Of a stretch of 64,000 bases of DNA, positions 14,375 through 25,690 are shown in pieces. Position numbers and translations under genes: made by a program. Within the stretch, counting starts at the first letter, position 1; every line of letters begins with the position of its first letter. A model generated the notes under the pieces. That model was not told where the DNA came from. It searched no databases and worked only from the letters and a program-made list of their open reading frames with translations. The stretch comes from Vesta saturnalis (lineage: Eukaryota > Arthropoda > Insecta > Coleoptera > Lampyridae): contig JARFJB010001278.1 of assembly GCA_036346205.1 (NCBI GenBank), positions 3,156,501 to 3,220,500 on the forward strand, in the 5' to 3' direction.

Positions 14375-15010
14375 TACATAGAAGTTACGTACAGCTAATA
14401 AAAGTGCTAGGCCAACAATTCTCAACCCATTGAGCGCACACCTAAGGAAGGCTTAATACATTAATGGGGAGGCACGAGTATATCCATGAGAAAATATTAA
14501 ATACATTGATTTATTTACTGAAAGGAAGGGAAACTAAATTCATTCTGAACACAATAAAAAGTAAATTACACATTTAGATTAATTTATTACACCTATAAAC
14601 ATGGCAGAGGGGTAGATTCCAGGTCTGTCAATGCAGTGGATCGACGTTACCAAACAACAAAAGTTTACTTATTCTTGGTCATTTGTAATATTTTTAATTA
14701 AGATCATGATGTAGCTTTAGCGTCAAAATAGCGATAAGAATTATGATTGGCAACTTGGTCGCAATAACTGAAGGATTGAGAAACCCTGAGCTAGAGGAAT
14801 GTACGTCATAACATTAAAAGTGTAATTATTAAATGGTTTTATCAAGACGAATTAGTACGATGTACCTGTTTTCACGAAATGCGAACAATGAATTTAAGGT
14901 TAAAGATTGCCGCAGAGCGCGCTTTCACGTATTACCTGTTCAGCTTATACAAGTGGTAACCTCTTTTAGTAGTTATACAAAAATTGGAAAAACCAAATCA
15001 CAATTTGTTT
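14375..15010. other. Stretch without recognised genes
   Basis: Nothing recognisable. The 65-codon frame near 14833 runs into the following LTR-like repeat and is not supported. Confidence 0.5.
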
Positions 15011-17013
15011 TGTTAGGTAGCGGACCGTGAAAATTTTATTATTGTAATAAACGTTTGTCAAATCGCCATTGTTACCAAGATAGAAAAGATAATTAGTGGA
15101 TTTTTAATATCTTGATAATACGTTGTAATTTGTTAATGTGATCAAAATATTTTTATTTATATATAGAATATATAATATGTATGTAAACACATGTTAGAGG
15201 GTGAGTGCCAGGTGCACGTTTACAAATGCTTTACTGAAGGGACGTAACGAATCATTGTAATTTCTTATGCGCGCCCTTTATGTAAAAATGTCATTGCTCT
15301 AATGATTAATTAAGGCGGTACAGGCCGCGATTAAAAGATATATCTTTGTTACTTGAAACTTCGAGAGAGAAATGTAGTGTTATTACAGTCGAATGCATAT
15401 TTTTAAAATTAAAATGTCATGCAAGAATTAATATGACACTGTTCCAACGGAAATTAATGTTTCTTGTTTTTTATTACTTTTGGGGGTTTTTCGAGAGTAG
15501 ATATAGTTAGTTTTGAAATCGAAGGGGGGCGGTTACAGTTAAAGTGCCAATAGAGCCAGATCGATTTTGTCTTAATTAAATACCTTCATTGTGAACAGTT
15601 TGTCTTTAAAATAATTCTTGCGTGCACATTTTGAATTCGCCAACGCTAAGTTGTCTTTTCTTTGGGGGTTAAACTGCGTATGTTAACGATGAGTGTCTGT
15701 GATCCATTAAAGGAATATTTATTTATTCTAGTGTAAGTAGGTATTTTTATATAAATTAAGGCTGGCTGAAAATGATTCTACAAGTCTATATAATCTATTA
15801 AACATCGAGCATTGCCTTGCGAATGTATATCATTCGTATGCGGGCTCGTTAAGCTGAAATCTGCTAAAATAAAAGACCGTACAGGAGCTCTCACTCTGGT
15901 ATTTGTGCGAATTAGCATTGTTGGTTGTTGTTTATATTTATATTTGGGTAAAGGTGGGCTGATGAACGGGTATATGATACCGCTTTGGTTACTAATTGTA
16001 AAAGACAATTACCAAGCGTGTACACACTCCCGAGATCAGATAACCATTCAACACCTCGAATTTAATTTTTATTGTTTTTATTGTTGTATAGATGAATGTG
16101 TAACCTGAGAGAGGAGCACCGTATTTTTCTAATGCACTCAACCTTATATATCGGTCACGATGTTAGTGATCTATTTATAACTTACCCTTGTAAGGCTTTG
16201 TTTAATGAGTGTTTTTTGTCAGTTCGTTTAAGTAGAATTATTGGCTTGCGAGGTGATTTTTCTTTGTGTGTGCTTTATTGTAATTTGATTATTCTGTGCT
16301 TTAGAGGTTACTAAACATTTGGGTGCGTGCAAATTCATTGTGTATTTCCTTTTATCCTTGCTTTTACCTTATTATCACCTGTGAAATTTTACTGTTGTTG
16401 TATTTTATATGTACCATAATTTGCTTTATTATTTTATGTGCTTATTTACTTAAAGACCGGCATGATTGGTTTTTAAAGGGCCACGTGTGTGGTGTTACGA
16501 TTTTTATTATGATTTTTAATTTGATTATGTATGATCCAATTGTACATGTGTTTTTTTATTATTGTGTTTCTGTGTAACTAAATTTCTTTTTATTCATTTT
16601 CTCTTAATGTTATAATTTTGTACGCACTTTAACCTGATTTAATGGTGTTTTGTTGCATATTTACCCCTTTCATTGGTTTTTTTTGTATTATTTGATTTAT
16701 TGATGTACTTGTGCCATTACTTATTTGTGAATAAAGTGGGTTTTATTGGTGGTTCTTTCCCACAATAGTCGATTAACGGGCTGACCACCACTGCACAAAG
16801 TTCGTTGATTTTAATTTGAGTAGTTTCTATTGTTTTACCTGCTCCTCATGATGCAACACGTCCCTCATCCAGACTATCACATTTAAATAGCATAACGTAC
16901 CTAACACTAGTCAAGTCAAGCTAAATCATTTAGCGATTGCTTTGTTGTTGAATTTGTATTAGTGCAAATAAGTTCAAATTACGCTTTTCAAGATAGGGTA
17001 CCTGGGGGAATAA
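15011..17013 (+). mobile_element. Solo LTR-like element, copy 1 (~2.0 kb)
   Basis: Starts TGTTAGGTAGCGGACCG. A second copy lies inverted at 48291-50390. Four-base direct repeats GTTT flank this copy (15007-15010 and 17014-17017), as expected for integrase-made insertions. Near the far end GTGAATAAAGTGGG (about 16728) supplies a poly(A) signal. The terminus here reads GGGGGAATAA, whereas copy 2 has GGGGGACGCTACA, so this end seems damaged. There is no internal gag-pol, so it is a solo LTR. Superfamily (Gypsy or BEL/Pao) cannot be told. Frames inside it (for example 16323-16577) are not convincing genes. Confidence 0.75.
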
Positions 17014-17017
17014 GTTT

Positions 17018-17944
17018 TCCCCGAAAAATGCATTATTCTTTAGTTATTTCACGTTGACTAATAAGAACCAACCTTCAACAAGGTAGTACTCGTTTGTATT
17101 GGGTCTATAGACACCATAAACCTACCATTCATTTTATTTTTTTATATGTTACATTTTTAATAAGAATGATTTTTTGGATAAAATACTTACTTTTTGACGA
17201 AAAACTAGGTTTTTTTTGTTGAAAGATTGACACCTTCACTCGCGAATAAATCGAAAAGTATTGGCTCTCAGAAAAAACCTTATAGAATAAAAGTTGCTTA
17301 GAATTAGTCCATCTATCCACGATTGCCAAAATTATACCAGAAACGGTCGTTGACTGGACTAGTGTAAAAATCTAACATCTACGGTATACTAGGAAAAAAA
17401 CATAAACAAAACTACAGTAACCTAACAATAGTATATTGTAGTGCAAGTGGAGAAAGTTCGAAATTGCACCTGCGTGAGCGTAAGATTTGCGCACGAGGTC
17501 ACAACCTGAGTGCGCGATGACCCACAACCGGGTGCAATTCGTTTCTCCACGTGTGCTGTATAACGTTTTGTTCAATCCTACTCTAAGAAATGTGTATTTT
17601 TTGGAAATATTTTCCAACGTGTTTCAACATTTAAGTAAACATAGACGGCTGCAGCGGGCTGGTTGCTGTGTACTGTTAATTTTAGTATAAATAAATAAAG
17701 CATTGATTTCTTTATATTTGTATCTACCGTTAATTTTAATAATCTATATAGTATATTGCAGTCACTAGTGAGTGCAAAACGTTTTGCAAAGTACGCAGTG
17801 ACGCGTTGCCATAGGAATATATTGAGGTGGGGTAATCATTAACTTTCGAGATGCGTAACCATAGTTAGACACAACAACTTTCTATTGTAGGATTGAACAA
17901 AAGTAGATTACATAAACGAAACTACTGTAACACAGCAGAAAAAA
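17018..17944. other. Stretch without recognised genes
   Basis: A moderately GC-rich patch near 17450-17690 carries overlapping frames on both strands, but neither resembles a family I know. Confidence 0.4.
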
Positions 17945-17947
17945 ATT

Positions 17948-18020
17948 GCATGAGCCGGGAATAGAACCAGCCTCAACCGCGTGTCAGACTACTGTACCGC
18001 TATACCAACCCGCGGTTCTG
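17948..18020 (-). repeat. tRNA-like sequence, probably a tRNA-derived relic
   Basis: On the minus strand GGTTGGTATAGCGGTACAG resembles a Pol III A box with D-arm, and GGTTCTATTCC (plus positions 17958-17968) matches the B box and T-loop. The spacing suits a tRNA. The acceptor stem does not pair properly and the anticodon arm is unclear, so a working tRNA is unlikely. A tRNA-derived SINE head or tRNA pseudogene fits better. Confidence 0.55.
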
Positions 18021-18996
18021 CATTTTGATGTTGAAACTGTTGTTTAAACATTTATTAGAACGCATCAATTCCCGCAGAATTTGTTTGCAGCTAATTTAAT
18101 TCTATTACTGCACTATAGATAATTAAAACTGTTAGTATTCAAAATTAGTATTTCAAATATGCCATCTCGTGGTTTCTTAAAGGTATGGAGATTTTAAGAA
18201 TTACAGTTAGATTTTAACAATTTTACACATTATTGAATAGCCCTTCTCCATCTAAATATTTTCGAGTGGAATCGGAAAAGTTGAATGTGTGTTGCCTACC
18301 ACATGCCGGGACATTACTTATGTCCAAAATAGTACCAAATGTATTTATTAACTCTAACACGTTATTTCATTCATGCATATTTAGCTTTTTGATATTGCAG
18401 TGCAGCATACTGTAGGTAACGGATCGAGAAAATTCAATTATTGTAAAAGCATCAGGAAATAGTAATCGTAACCACAAGAAAAAAGATTTAAAAGATTTTA
18501 ATATCTTAATAAGTCGTAATTCGTTTTTCGGCGTGTTTTTTTCATGTATTTTATGCAACTAAGACTGAAAGGAATGGAATTAAGAAATGAAAAAAAAAGT
18601 AGAAAGAGAAAGAGATAAGATTCAAACTTTACAGACGTGTGACCTAAAACTACTTTATTGGAATAAACCGTGACAAATCGCCTAAAGTTCTTACACGCAC
18701 CAAATTGGGCAAGATGTCACCAAATCGCTTATTAATTATACGGGAAAATCTAAATATTTTTAATTGAACATGTAAGGGCCGAAATATATCCATATAACTT
18801 TTCTAGCTTATTTTCTTAATTTATAGTTGAATAGCTTTGAAAACGGACTTAGTTGAACCTTTTTAATGCGTTGCATTGTTTTGTTACAGTTAACAATTAC
18901 AAACCGTTGCGACCCCAAATATATTATCATCCCCGTTTTAGTAAAACCTAAAAGCGCGAATATGTCCTTTTTTGTTGGCTTTCCATAATAATAAAT

Positions 18997-19121
18997 TAGT
19001 CGTGTAAACAAACTTATATCGATAAATAATCACCCCGTTTTAGATTTAATCCGCGAATCGGTCGTGTGAACAAACTTATAGAGATAAATAATCAACACCG
19101 TCTTCGTTTAAACTGCGTACC
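18997..19121. repeat. Two-copy tandem repeat, ~63 bp unit
   Basis: The unit beginning GTCGTGTRAACAAACTTATA and continuing GATAAATAATCA occurs twice in direct orientation, starting near 18998 and 19060, with a few substitutions. No gene is seen between 18021 and 19984. Confidence 0.8.
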
Positions 19122-19984
19122 TTAACCCGTTAAGCGTTAGTCACAGTAACTAAATTAAAGGATTATTATGTTTAAGCGTAAGTAGAGTAAATGTCGAAAC
19201 ATTCAATTCAATAAGTTACTACAATCTTTAGAAAAGTTGGTCATTCCCCCCCATGCTCAAACTCAGTAGGATTATCACAAAACACATACCTTTGAGACCT
19301 ATAAGAATAATTTTCCCAATTGAAAATACTCTTCTCGCCGGAAAAACCACTTGTTGAAATCTAACAATAAATACGGTATGCGCGCTTCACCTGCGACTGG
19401 CAAGTAACCACGAGCGGTATTTATCAGCAAATATTTGTAGGTTATTTTAAGCCGGTATGTAGACGAACGGCTACGCTACGGAACAGTGCGATTTTTGCCC
19501 TGACATTAGTCCTAGTGCCATGGTTTGCTGTCTGTTGCCAATGAGCAACAATATGCATTCAGGGGTTAAAAGTCATTACATACCTTATACAAGGGAAGAA
19601 TTTTAAAAAACATAACGTAATGAACGGGACGGCAGAAGAAACGGAAATGAATTCAATTCGCGTTGAGGGGCGCATAAAACAAAATTGGTGTGGCTAAAAT
19701 AACGCTTAAGACAGTAACGATATATACCTACAGAGGTACTCGTAATTATGCACACTAAAGAGAAAATATCGACATATATCAAAAATTTTATTATTGAAAG
19801 AAAAAAGATACCGGCGAAATGTAAATATATGTACCAATAATAACACTCATTCAAAACTTAAATTAAGGCAACGACAGCCAAGAATTGGCACGTTACAGTA
19901 GATGACCATGCGTTAAATAATATAAATCATTCAATTTGGTAATATGACAACTTATCAAGGGAAATTCATTTTACGTTTTAACTT

Positions 19985-21700
19985 TAATAATAATAATAAT
20001 AATAATAATGTTTATTTCTGCAAAGTTTCTTATAAAATTAAACAAAATAAAGCATTCTTACAGAAATTAGGTACCTCCTTAGCAGACCTGTATTGGAGGT
20101 TACCATCAAAATTAAATTAACATAAAACTTAACTTACTATAAACATTTCAAGTAAATTAAACTGATTAAGAACTTTATGTTGCATAGAATTATAGTAGGT
20201 ATATATAGTGTAGTAGTAGTGCTACTGGAGGACTGGGCTCATACTTTAATATAGTAGTCACAAGATTAATGTGAAGAATATTTTTTCGTCCAAGAATAAT
20301 AATTGATAACATAATAGTAAACTAGATGAGGATACCTACCTGGTCGTTCTACCTGATCAGTGCTCTCATGTAAATGATTAAGTTTCAAGTTGACTATTAT
20401 CAATTATGCTATATAATGGCTATGTAATGGGCCCAAATACAGATCTGGGTCACCCATTGATATAAGCCATTGGCAAATTAACCGTTTCTACTAGCAAATG
20501 AATTATATCTTATTATATTGCTAGGTAAAAGATTAAAGAGCTTAGGAGCCATGCATGTACTTCTCCCTCTATCCGATGCATCACTGCCACTCAACACCCC
20601 CGACTCGACACCCCCAGTCAGAATGTCCATCAATATTTTTTTTAAATAAACAACGTACTGCTAGAATGTTGAACATCCTGAATAAAGGCATAGATCTAAT
20701 CATTCTCGTCTTTTTGCCATTAACCGAATAGTGTGGTTTTGACCAATTTGCCATATTACAATCTTGATTGAATTAAAGTAAAATACAACATTTTTAAAAT
20801 AATAGGCGGGCTCATATTTCTTAAAAAATAAAGTTTACGAATTGAGTTGCCCATTTCTTTTTTAAGTTTCGCAATATGATCTCTCCATGAGAGGTTCATA
20901 TCCACCATAATTCCAAGATACCTGGTAGTCTTCACTTGTTGCACTGACCCACACGAACAATTAACAATCCTCCAACACGAGACATCATGATAATTTAGTG
21001 CGTCGAATAATTCAGGGATTTTGTTAAGACTAAACACCAGATAATTTCTTTTGGCTACATTTAAAGAAATTCTATTTTCATTCAGCCACCATCTGATTTG
21101 AACAAGATCTAATTCCATTATCATTATCATTATCATAATCAGTAGTAGTTTCCTAGCTTAATGCCGTATCATCGGCAAAAGACATGACTTTTCGCTGAAA
21201 CTTAGCTGAGCAAAGATCATTGATATAAATTGGAAAGAGGGTCGGGCCTAGCACTGAGCCTTGAGGGACCCGTTACAGATAAATCCTCACTTAATTTACA
21301 ATTTACAATTTATTCTAACCTGCTGAGACCTCAAGTTGAGGTAGGATCTGAACCAGGCATTAGCTAATCCCCGTATACCCATTTCATTCGTGTTTCTCAA
21401 TAGAATCCTATGGTCTACCATGTCAAACGGTTTTTGTAAATCCATGAACAGAGCAGCTGAACGATAATTATTATTAATTGCTAAATTAATTTGTGAAATC
21501 AGCTTTTTTATTGCCATCTCTGTGTTGATTCCAAATCTAAAACCAAATTGGTTAGAACTCAAATTAACATGCCTTTCAAGAAAGCGAATCAGTCTGTATT
21601 TGATAAGTTTTTGTAACATTTTAGATAGAGGTGATAGCAATGTTACTCGTCGATAATTACTTACATCAAATCTGTCCCCTTTTATAGTAATATGAAAACT
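19985..21700 (-). mobile_element. 5'-truncated LINE (CR1/Jockey-like)
   Basis: A non-LTR retrotransposon fragment on the minus strand. It contains the reverse transcriptase palm and thumb region and the ORF C-terminus, then about 450 bases of 3' UTR, ending in an (ATT)n run at 19988-20010 that looks like the simple-repeat tail used by several LINE clades. It is truncated at its 5' side near 21700, as usual for target-primed insertion. The clade is uncertain. Confidence 0.75.
20440..21697 (-). pseudogene. LINE reverse transcriptase, C-terminal two-thirds
   Basis: Reading minus from about 21697: KGDRFDVSNYRRVTLLSPLS (RT block 2), then NQFGFRFGINTEMAI, AALFMDLQKPFDMVDH (block A, first Asp), VPQGSVLGPTLFPIYINDL (block B) near 21270, and FADDTALS (block C, the catalytic Asp pair) near 21165. 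Block D is WLNENRISLNVAK, block E is TRYLGIMVDMNLSWRDHI, and the tail has APKLFNLLPSNIIRY near 20510. Frameshifts near 21290 and 21140 and several stops disable it. Motif order and spacing are normal for a LINE RT. Low-complexity MIMIMIME codons at 21118-21136 reflect a local TCAT repeat. Confidence 0.85.
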
Positions 21701-22657
21701 TTTTGAATAAAGTTAGAAATTAATTAAAAAACTGTTTCCCGAAATAACAAATTTCATTTTTTATAATTTATCAAAGTAAGTTAGTTATAGACGAACGTCT
21801 ACAGCGAGAATCTAATGAAATACATAAACACCCTAATAACTTAAATAGGCGAGAAGAAAATCTCAGATTAAATAGGCTTATTTAGTTAAAAAAAGATAAA
21901 ATGGTATACCTTAATTTTAATTTTAATTGCTGATATGTCTACATTTTTTGCTGTGTTTTTCTTAGACCTCGAAGAAAATGACTAGAAATCAGAGCTGGGA
22001 CGATTACAGGTAAAAAGTAGTCGATTACAGTAATCGATTGCATTTGCTATAATCAGTAATCGCAGGCGATTACTTTTTTAGAGAGTAATCAGTAGAGCTC
22101 AAGAAATATGCAAAATGTGCATATTTTGAGCGATTTTCGGAATGAATTCGCAAACAATAAATTAATTGTACTTATTTCTTTCTGAGCAGGTAAAGTAAGA
22201 ACATCCTGCTAAGCGATAATCCGGATGCCGCCGTAAAAGTAATATTATGGGTTATTGCCGGAGGCTTAATAAAGGAATTTTCGTAATCTGTATTATTAAA
22301 ATCGTCCTCGATTTTTATGAAGGAAATCTAATTGATTTTAGCCAATAAAATCATTTGCTGCCAGCCCCATTTAAATTTAAGGTTCGAAGAAAGAACTTTA
22401 CTTTTTTTAGTTTTATAAAAAAAATGTGTAGATGTTTTAAAGAATCTATTATTAAAATGCTACTTGGCACATATTCAAACATATTTTGTTCATGTTCCTT
22501 CATCAATTACTAAATTAGAAGAACGTTATATTTCACTTGATCAAAGCATTGAAATCGTTAACTCAATAAAGTTAACCATCTTGAAAAAATAATAAAATTT
22601 ACGAAAAATTTTGCAGGGTATTAAAAAAAAATGAAGGTCATCAAAAACTTTCACATA

Positions 22658-24753
22658 CACTGTGTCCGTAAAGTATGGAACAAATTAATTTTTAGCTAAA
22701 CAGGCCATTTTAAGAATTAATCCTGAAACACGACGATTTTTGATTTTAATTTACCGTATTTTAAAATAATAATCTAATATACAGGGTGAATTACTTTCGA
22801 GTAATGACGTCACCGCCATTTTTTTTAAATGGAACGCCCCCATTTTGTTTCAATTTTCGGATTGCTCTAGCTGAGCTGATTTCAAAAATGTATCACATGT
22901 TGATTCCAATTGGTACAGGGTGGACAAAAATACAATAGTTTTGTGTGTGCTCATAAAGTAACGCATAACATTCTTTATTAGTTAAATTAACAATATTATC
23001 AAAAATACTTGTTGTCTAGCGGACAGAATGATGAAAGACTTTATAAATGTTCGAACTGCAGCCCTTGCTGTATTTGACAGTAACCCAAACGGTGTACAAA
23101 TTCTTGTTGAACCTTGTTTATTGTGTCTTGAGAAATATTGTTTATTGCTGTCCGAATTCTCTCTTTTAATTCTTGAATATTTGCTGATTTCGTTTGATAC
23201 ACAACATTCTTTAGATGCCCCCACATAAAATAATCCAAAGGATTGAAATCTGGTGACCTCGCTGGCCATTCAATATATCCACGTCTACCAATCCACCTGT
23301 TCGGAAAAATTTCGTCTAGGTACCTTCTAACATCTACAGCATAATGTGGAGGTGCACCATCCTGTTGAAGCATAAACTTTCATCAAAACCTCCAGGATTA
23401 CGTCTGCTGGGAAACAAATTACGTAAATTAGGTACGAGATACCCCCTTAAAAAATCAAGGTACGTTGCCCCGTTTAAATTACCTTCGATAAAGTAGGGTC
23501 CGATGATTAGATTTCTTACAATTCCAACCCATATATTTACCTTTTGCGGGTATTGTGTATGATGCTCACGCATCCAGTGGGGGTTTTCTTTTGCCCAGTA
23601 TCAACAATTCTGACGGTTGACCTCGCCAATTAACGTGAAAGTGGCCTCATGAGAAAAAATAATGTTTTGTATCAAGAGAGGGTCTCAGTGACATTTATCC
23701 ATCATTTCTTCAGAAAATTGTATTCTTCTATCGGAATCATCTTCGTTTAATTCCTGCACAAGTTTGATTTTATAACGATGCCATTTTTCAAGTTTTAATA
23801 GTTTGTGTACCGTTGTTTTGCTAACACCGATATCGCGACTAACTTTACGCACAGAAGTGTGCGCATCTTCTTCAAAACTAAGTAAAACATCTAATGCTGT
23901 ATCAGCATATGCAGAGGGACGACCTGATTTGCGTGCATTTTCAACCGTACCAGTTTCTCGAAATTTCTTTTCAATCTTACTGACTGTTGAACGCGTTATA
24001 GGTCTTTCTCGATATTTATCATTAAACAAATTGCACACTTCCATCTGAGTCCGCGATCTGTCTCCATACCCAATCATCATAAGTATTTCAATTTTTTGTT
24101 TTACACTTAAGTTCATTTCTACTTTAAATTAAATCCAAGCAATAATTAAAACATTCACGAATACCATAAATATTGTAGTACTAAACTGTCACTGAACATC
24201 AATAAATTACTAAACAAATAATGACATTTCACAAAAAATTAGACGACTATGTTTTTTTTAAATTGATAAGAATTAATTTCTTTCATATTCTGTCTGCTAG
24301 ACCACATGTACCAAACATGTTTGAAAACAGCTCATTTTATTAATCTAATAATGTAACAAAACATTACAAACTACATTTAAACCAATTGCCGCTAGACAAC
24401 AAGTATTTTTGATAATATTGTTAATTTAACTAATAAAGAATGTTATGCGTTACTTTATGAGCACACACAAAACTATTGTATTTTTGTCCACCCTGTACCA
24501 ATTGGAATCAACATGTGATACATTTTTGGAATCAGCTCAGCTAGAGCAATCCGAAAATTGAAACAAATGGGGGTGTTCCATTTAAAAAAAATGGCGGTGA
24601 CGTCATTACTCGAAAGTAATTCACCCTGTATATTAGATTATTATTTTAAAATACGGTAAATTAAAATCAAAAATCGACGTGTTTCAGGATTATTCCTTAA
24701 AATGGTCTGTTTAGCTATAAATTAATTTGTTCCATACTTTACGGACACAAGTG
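22658..24753 (-). mobile_element. Mariner-like element with ~365 bp inverted arms (upstream unit)
   Basis: The terminal repeat is CACTTGTGTCCGTAAAGTATGG with TA on each side (22656-22657 and 24754-24755). The arms 22658-23022 and 24389-24753 are nearly complementary. Within each arm TACAGGGTG-type motifs recur (near 22783 and 22915 on the left, mirrored on the right). The transposase is on the minus strand. It sits inside the hAT-like element next to LINE sequence. Confidence 0.92.
23041..24116 (-). pseudogene. Mariner-type transposase, DD41D; first catalytic Asp changed
   Basis: Starts at the ATG at 24116-24114 (MNLSVKQKIEILMMIGYGD). The N-terminal half has two helix-turn-helix regions: residues ~8-60, ending SKIEKKFRETGTVEN then ARKSGRPSAYAD, and ~85-120, SVRKVSRDIGVSKTTVHKLL. 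The first catalytic motif reads FSHEATF near 23640. The usual Asp codon GAT is CAT here, while the downstream duplicate has GAT. The second and third motifs are LQQDGAPPHY and ARSPDFNPLDYFMWG, 41 residues apart. Two stops (after the residues MDKCH and near 23605) and a frameshift near 23370 disable it. The protein ends GLQFEHL with a stop at 23041. The length without lesions would be ~350 residues, normal for the superfamily. Confidence 0.93.
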
Positions 24754-24779
24754 TATAAATAGTCTTATTAAAGGGAAAT

Positions 24780-25310
24780 TAAGGAGTTTGTTAGTTTCAA
24801 GGAACGTGAGCAGTTGCTGGTTGATGGCTTTTTCCATGATTTTAGACAAAATGGAAGTGATGGCAATTGGTCGGTAGTTTGAGGGATCAGTCTTTTTTGG
24901 GAATAGGTTGAACATTTGCTAACTTCCATGATGAAGGGAATTCCCCAGAAGACATAGAGATCGTATAGAGCTTAGATAGGACTGGTACTGGTTCGGGGAA
25001 CATTTCTTTAAGACAATAGCGGGATACCGTCTGGGCCAGTCGCCTTATTGAGATCAAGCATACTGATGATCGATTCCAAGAGCTTGTACCGAAAATGAAT
25101 TGGTTTCATAGCGTATGACTAGGGGCACATCTTTTCCATAATCATTGAGACACGAGTTTGATGCAAATAAATCCACAAAAACATTGGCTTTGTCAACAGA
25201 ATCAGCAACTACCGATCCGTCAATAGATGTCAGGGGGAAATGAAGATATTCCAAAGTTTTTACTAATGGCTTTAGCTAAAGACCAAAATTTACGACTGCC
25301 CAAAGGAGAA
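24780..25310 (-). pseudogene. LINE reverse transcriptase fragment (upstream unit)
   Basis: Minus-strand remnant: SSFPLTSIDGSVVADSVDKA, FVDLFASNS, then a change of frame to LDLNKATGPDGIP near 25040, and VPRTSTSPI and a WKVANVQPIPKK-like stretch towards 24890. NKATGPDGIP and the proline-lysine-rich segment are RT blocks 0-1 of Jockey/CR1-type LINEs. It ends against the right border of the mariner. Its match to the separate LINE at 20-21.7 kb is not close enough to call them one insertion. Confidence 0.75.
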
Positions 25311-25359
25311 GAAGGTCCATTTTTTATTTTTCCCTGTTCTTGCAGAGGTCAATGTTATT

Positions 25360-25690
25360 TTTTTGTTTTGTTAGTAATATTGGACGTGAGTTCGTACGAA
25401 AACCAAATCGTACGAATTCGTGAGAAATGAATTGTCGTACGAATTCTTATTCAATGTAACAGCGAGTGACCGACAAAACAAATGATTTTGGTCGCATCAG
25501 AAAAGTTTATACGATATCGTAAGAAATATTTGTAATTGTAAATAATGTAACCGTGCACATAAATGTACGCATTTGTTTGAGTCGTACGTATTCGTACGAT
25601 TAGTTTTTCGTAGGAACTTACTAATCTGTATCCAATTTAACCGCTGCCAAACAATTTGTTTTCTCTTACGAATTCGTAAGAATAAATATG
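25360..25690. repeat. Cluster of palindromic TCGTACGAATTCGTACGA-like motifs
   Basis: Within ~300 bases the motif TACGAATTCGTA or TCGTACGAATTCG occurs repeatedly in both orientations (near 25393, 25410, 25434, 25583 and 25670). The outer pair could bound a small foldback element inside the hAT-like repeat. The downstream unit has the same cluster at about 33190-33480. Confidence 0.6.

Noticed and set aside
16323..16577. Small membrane-protein-like frame conserved between the two LTR copies (also 48916-49143 minus)
   Set aside because: The aligned codons differ mostly at amino-acid-changing positions (I/V, A/T, H/N, V/M, C/F), so there is no sign of selection for protein, and the similarity follows from repeat homology.
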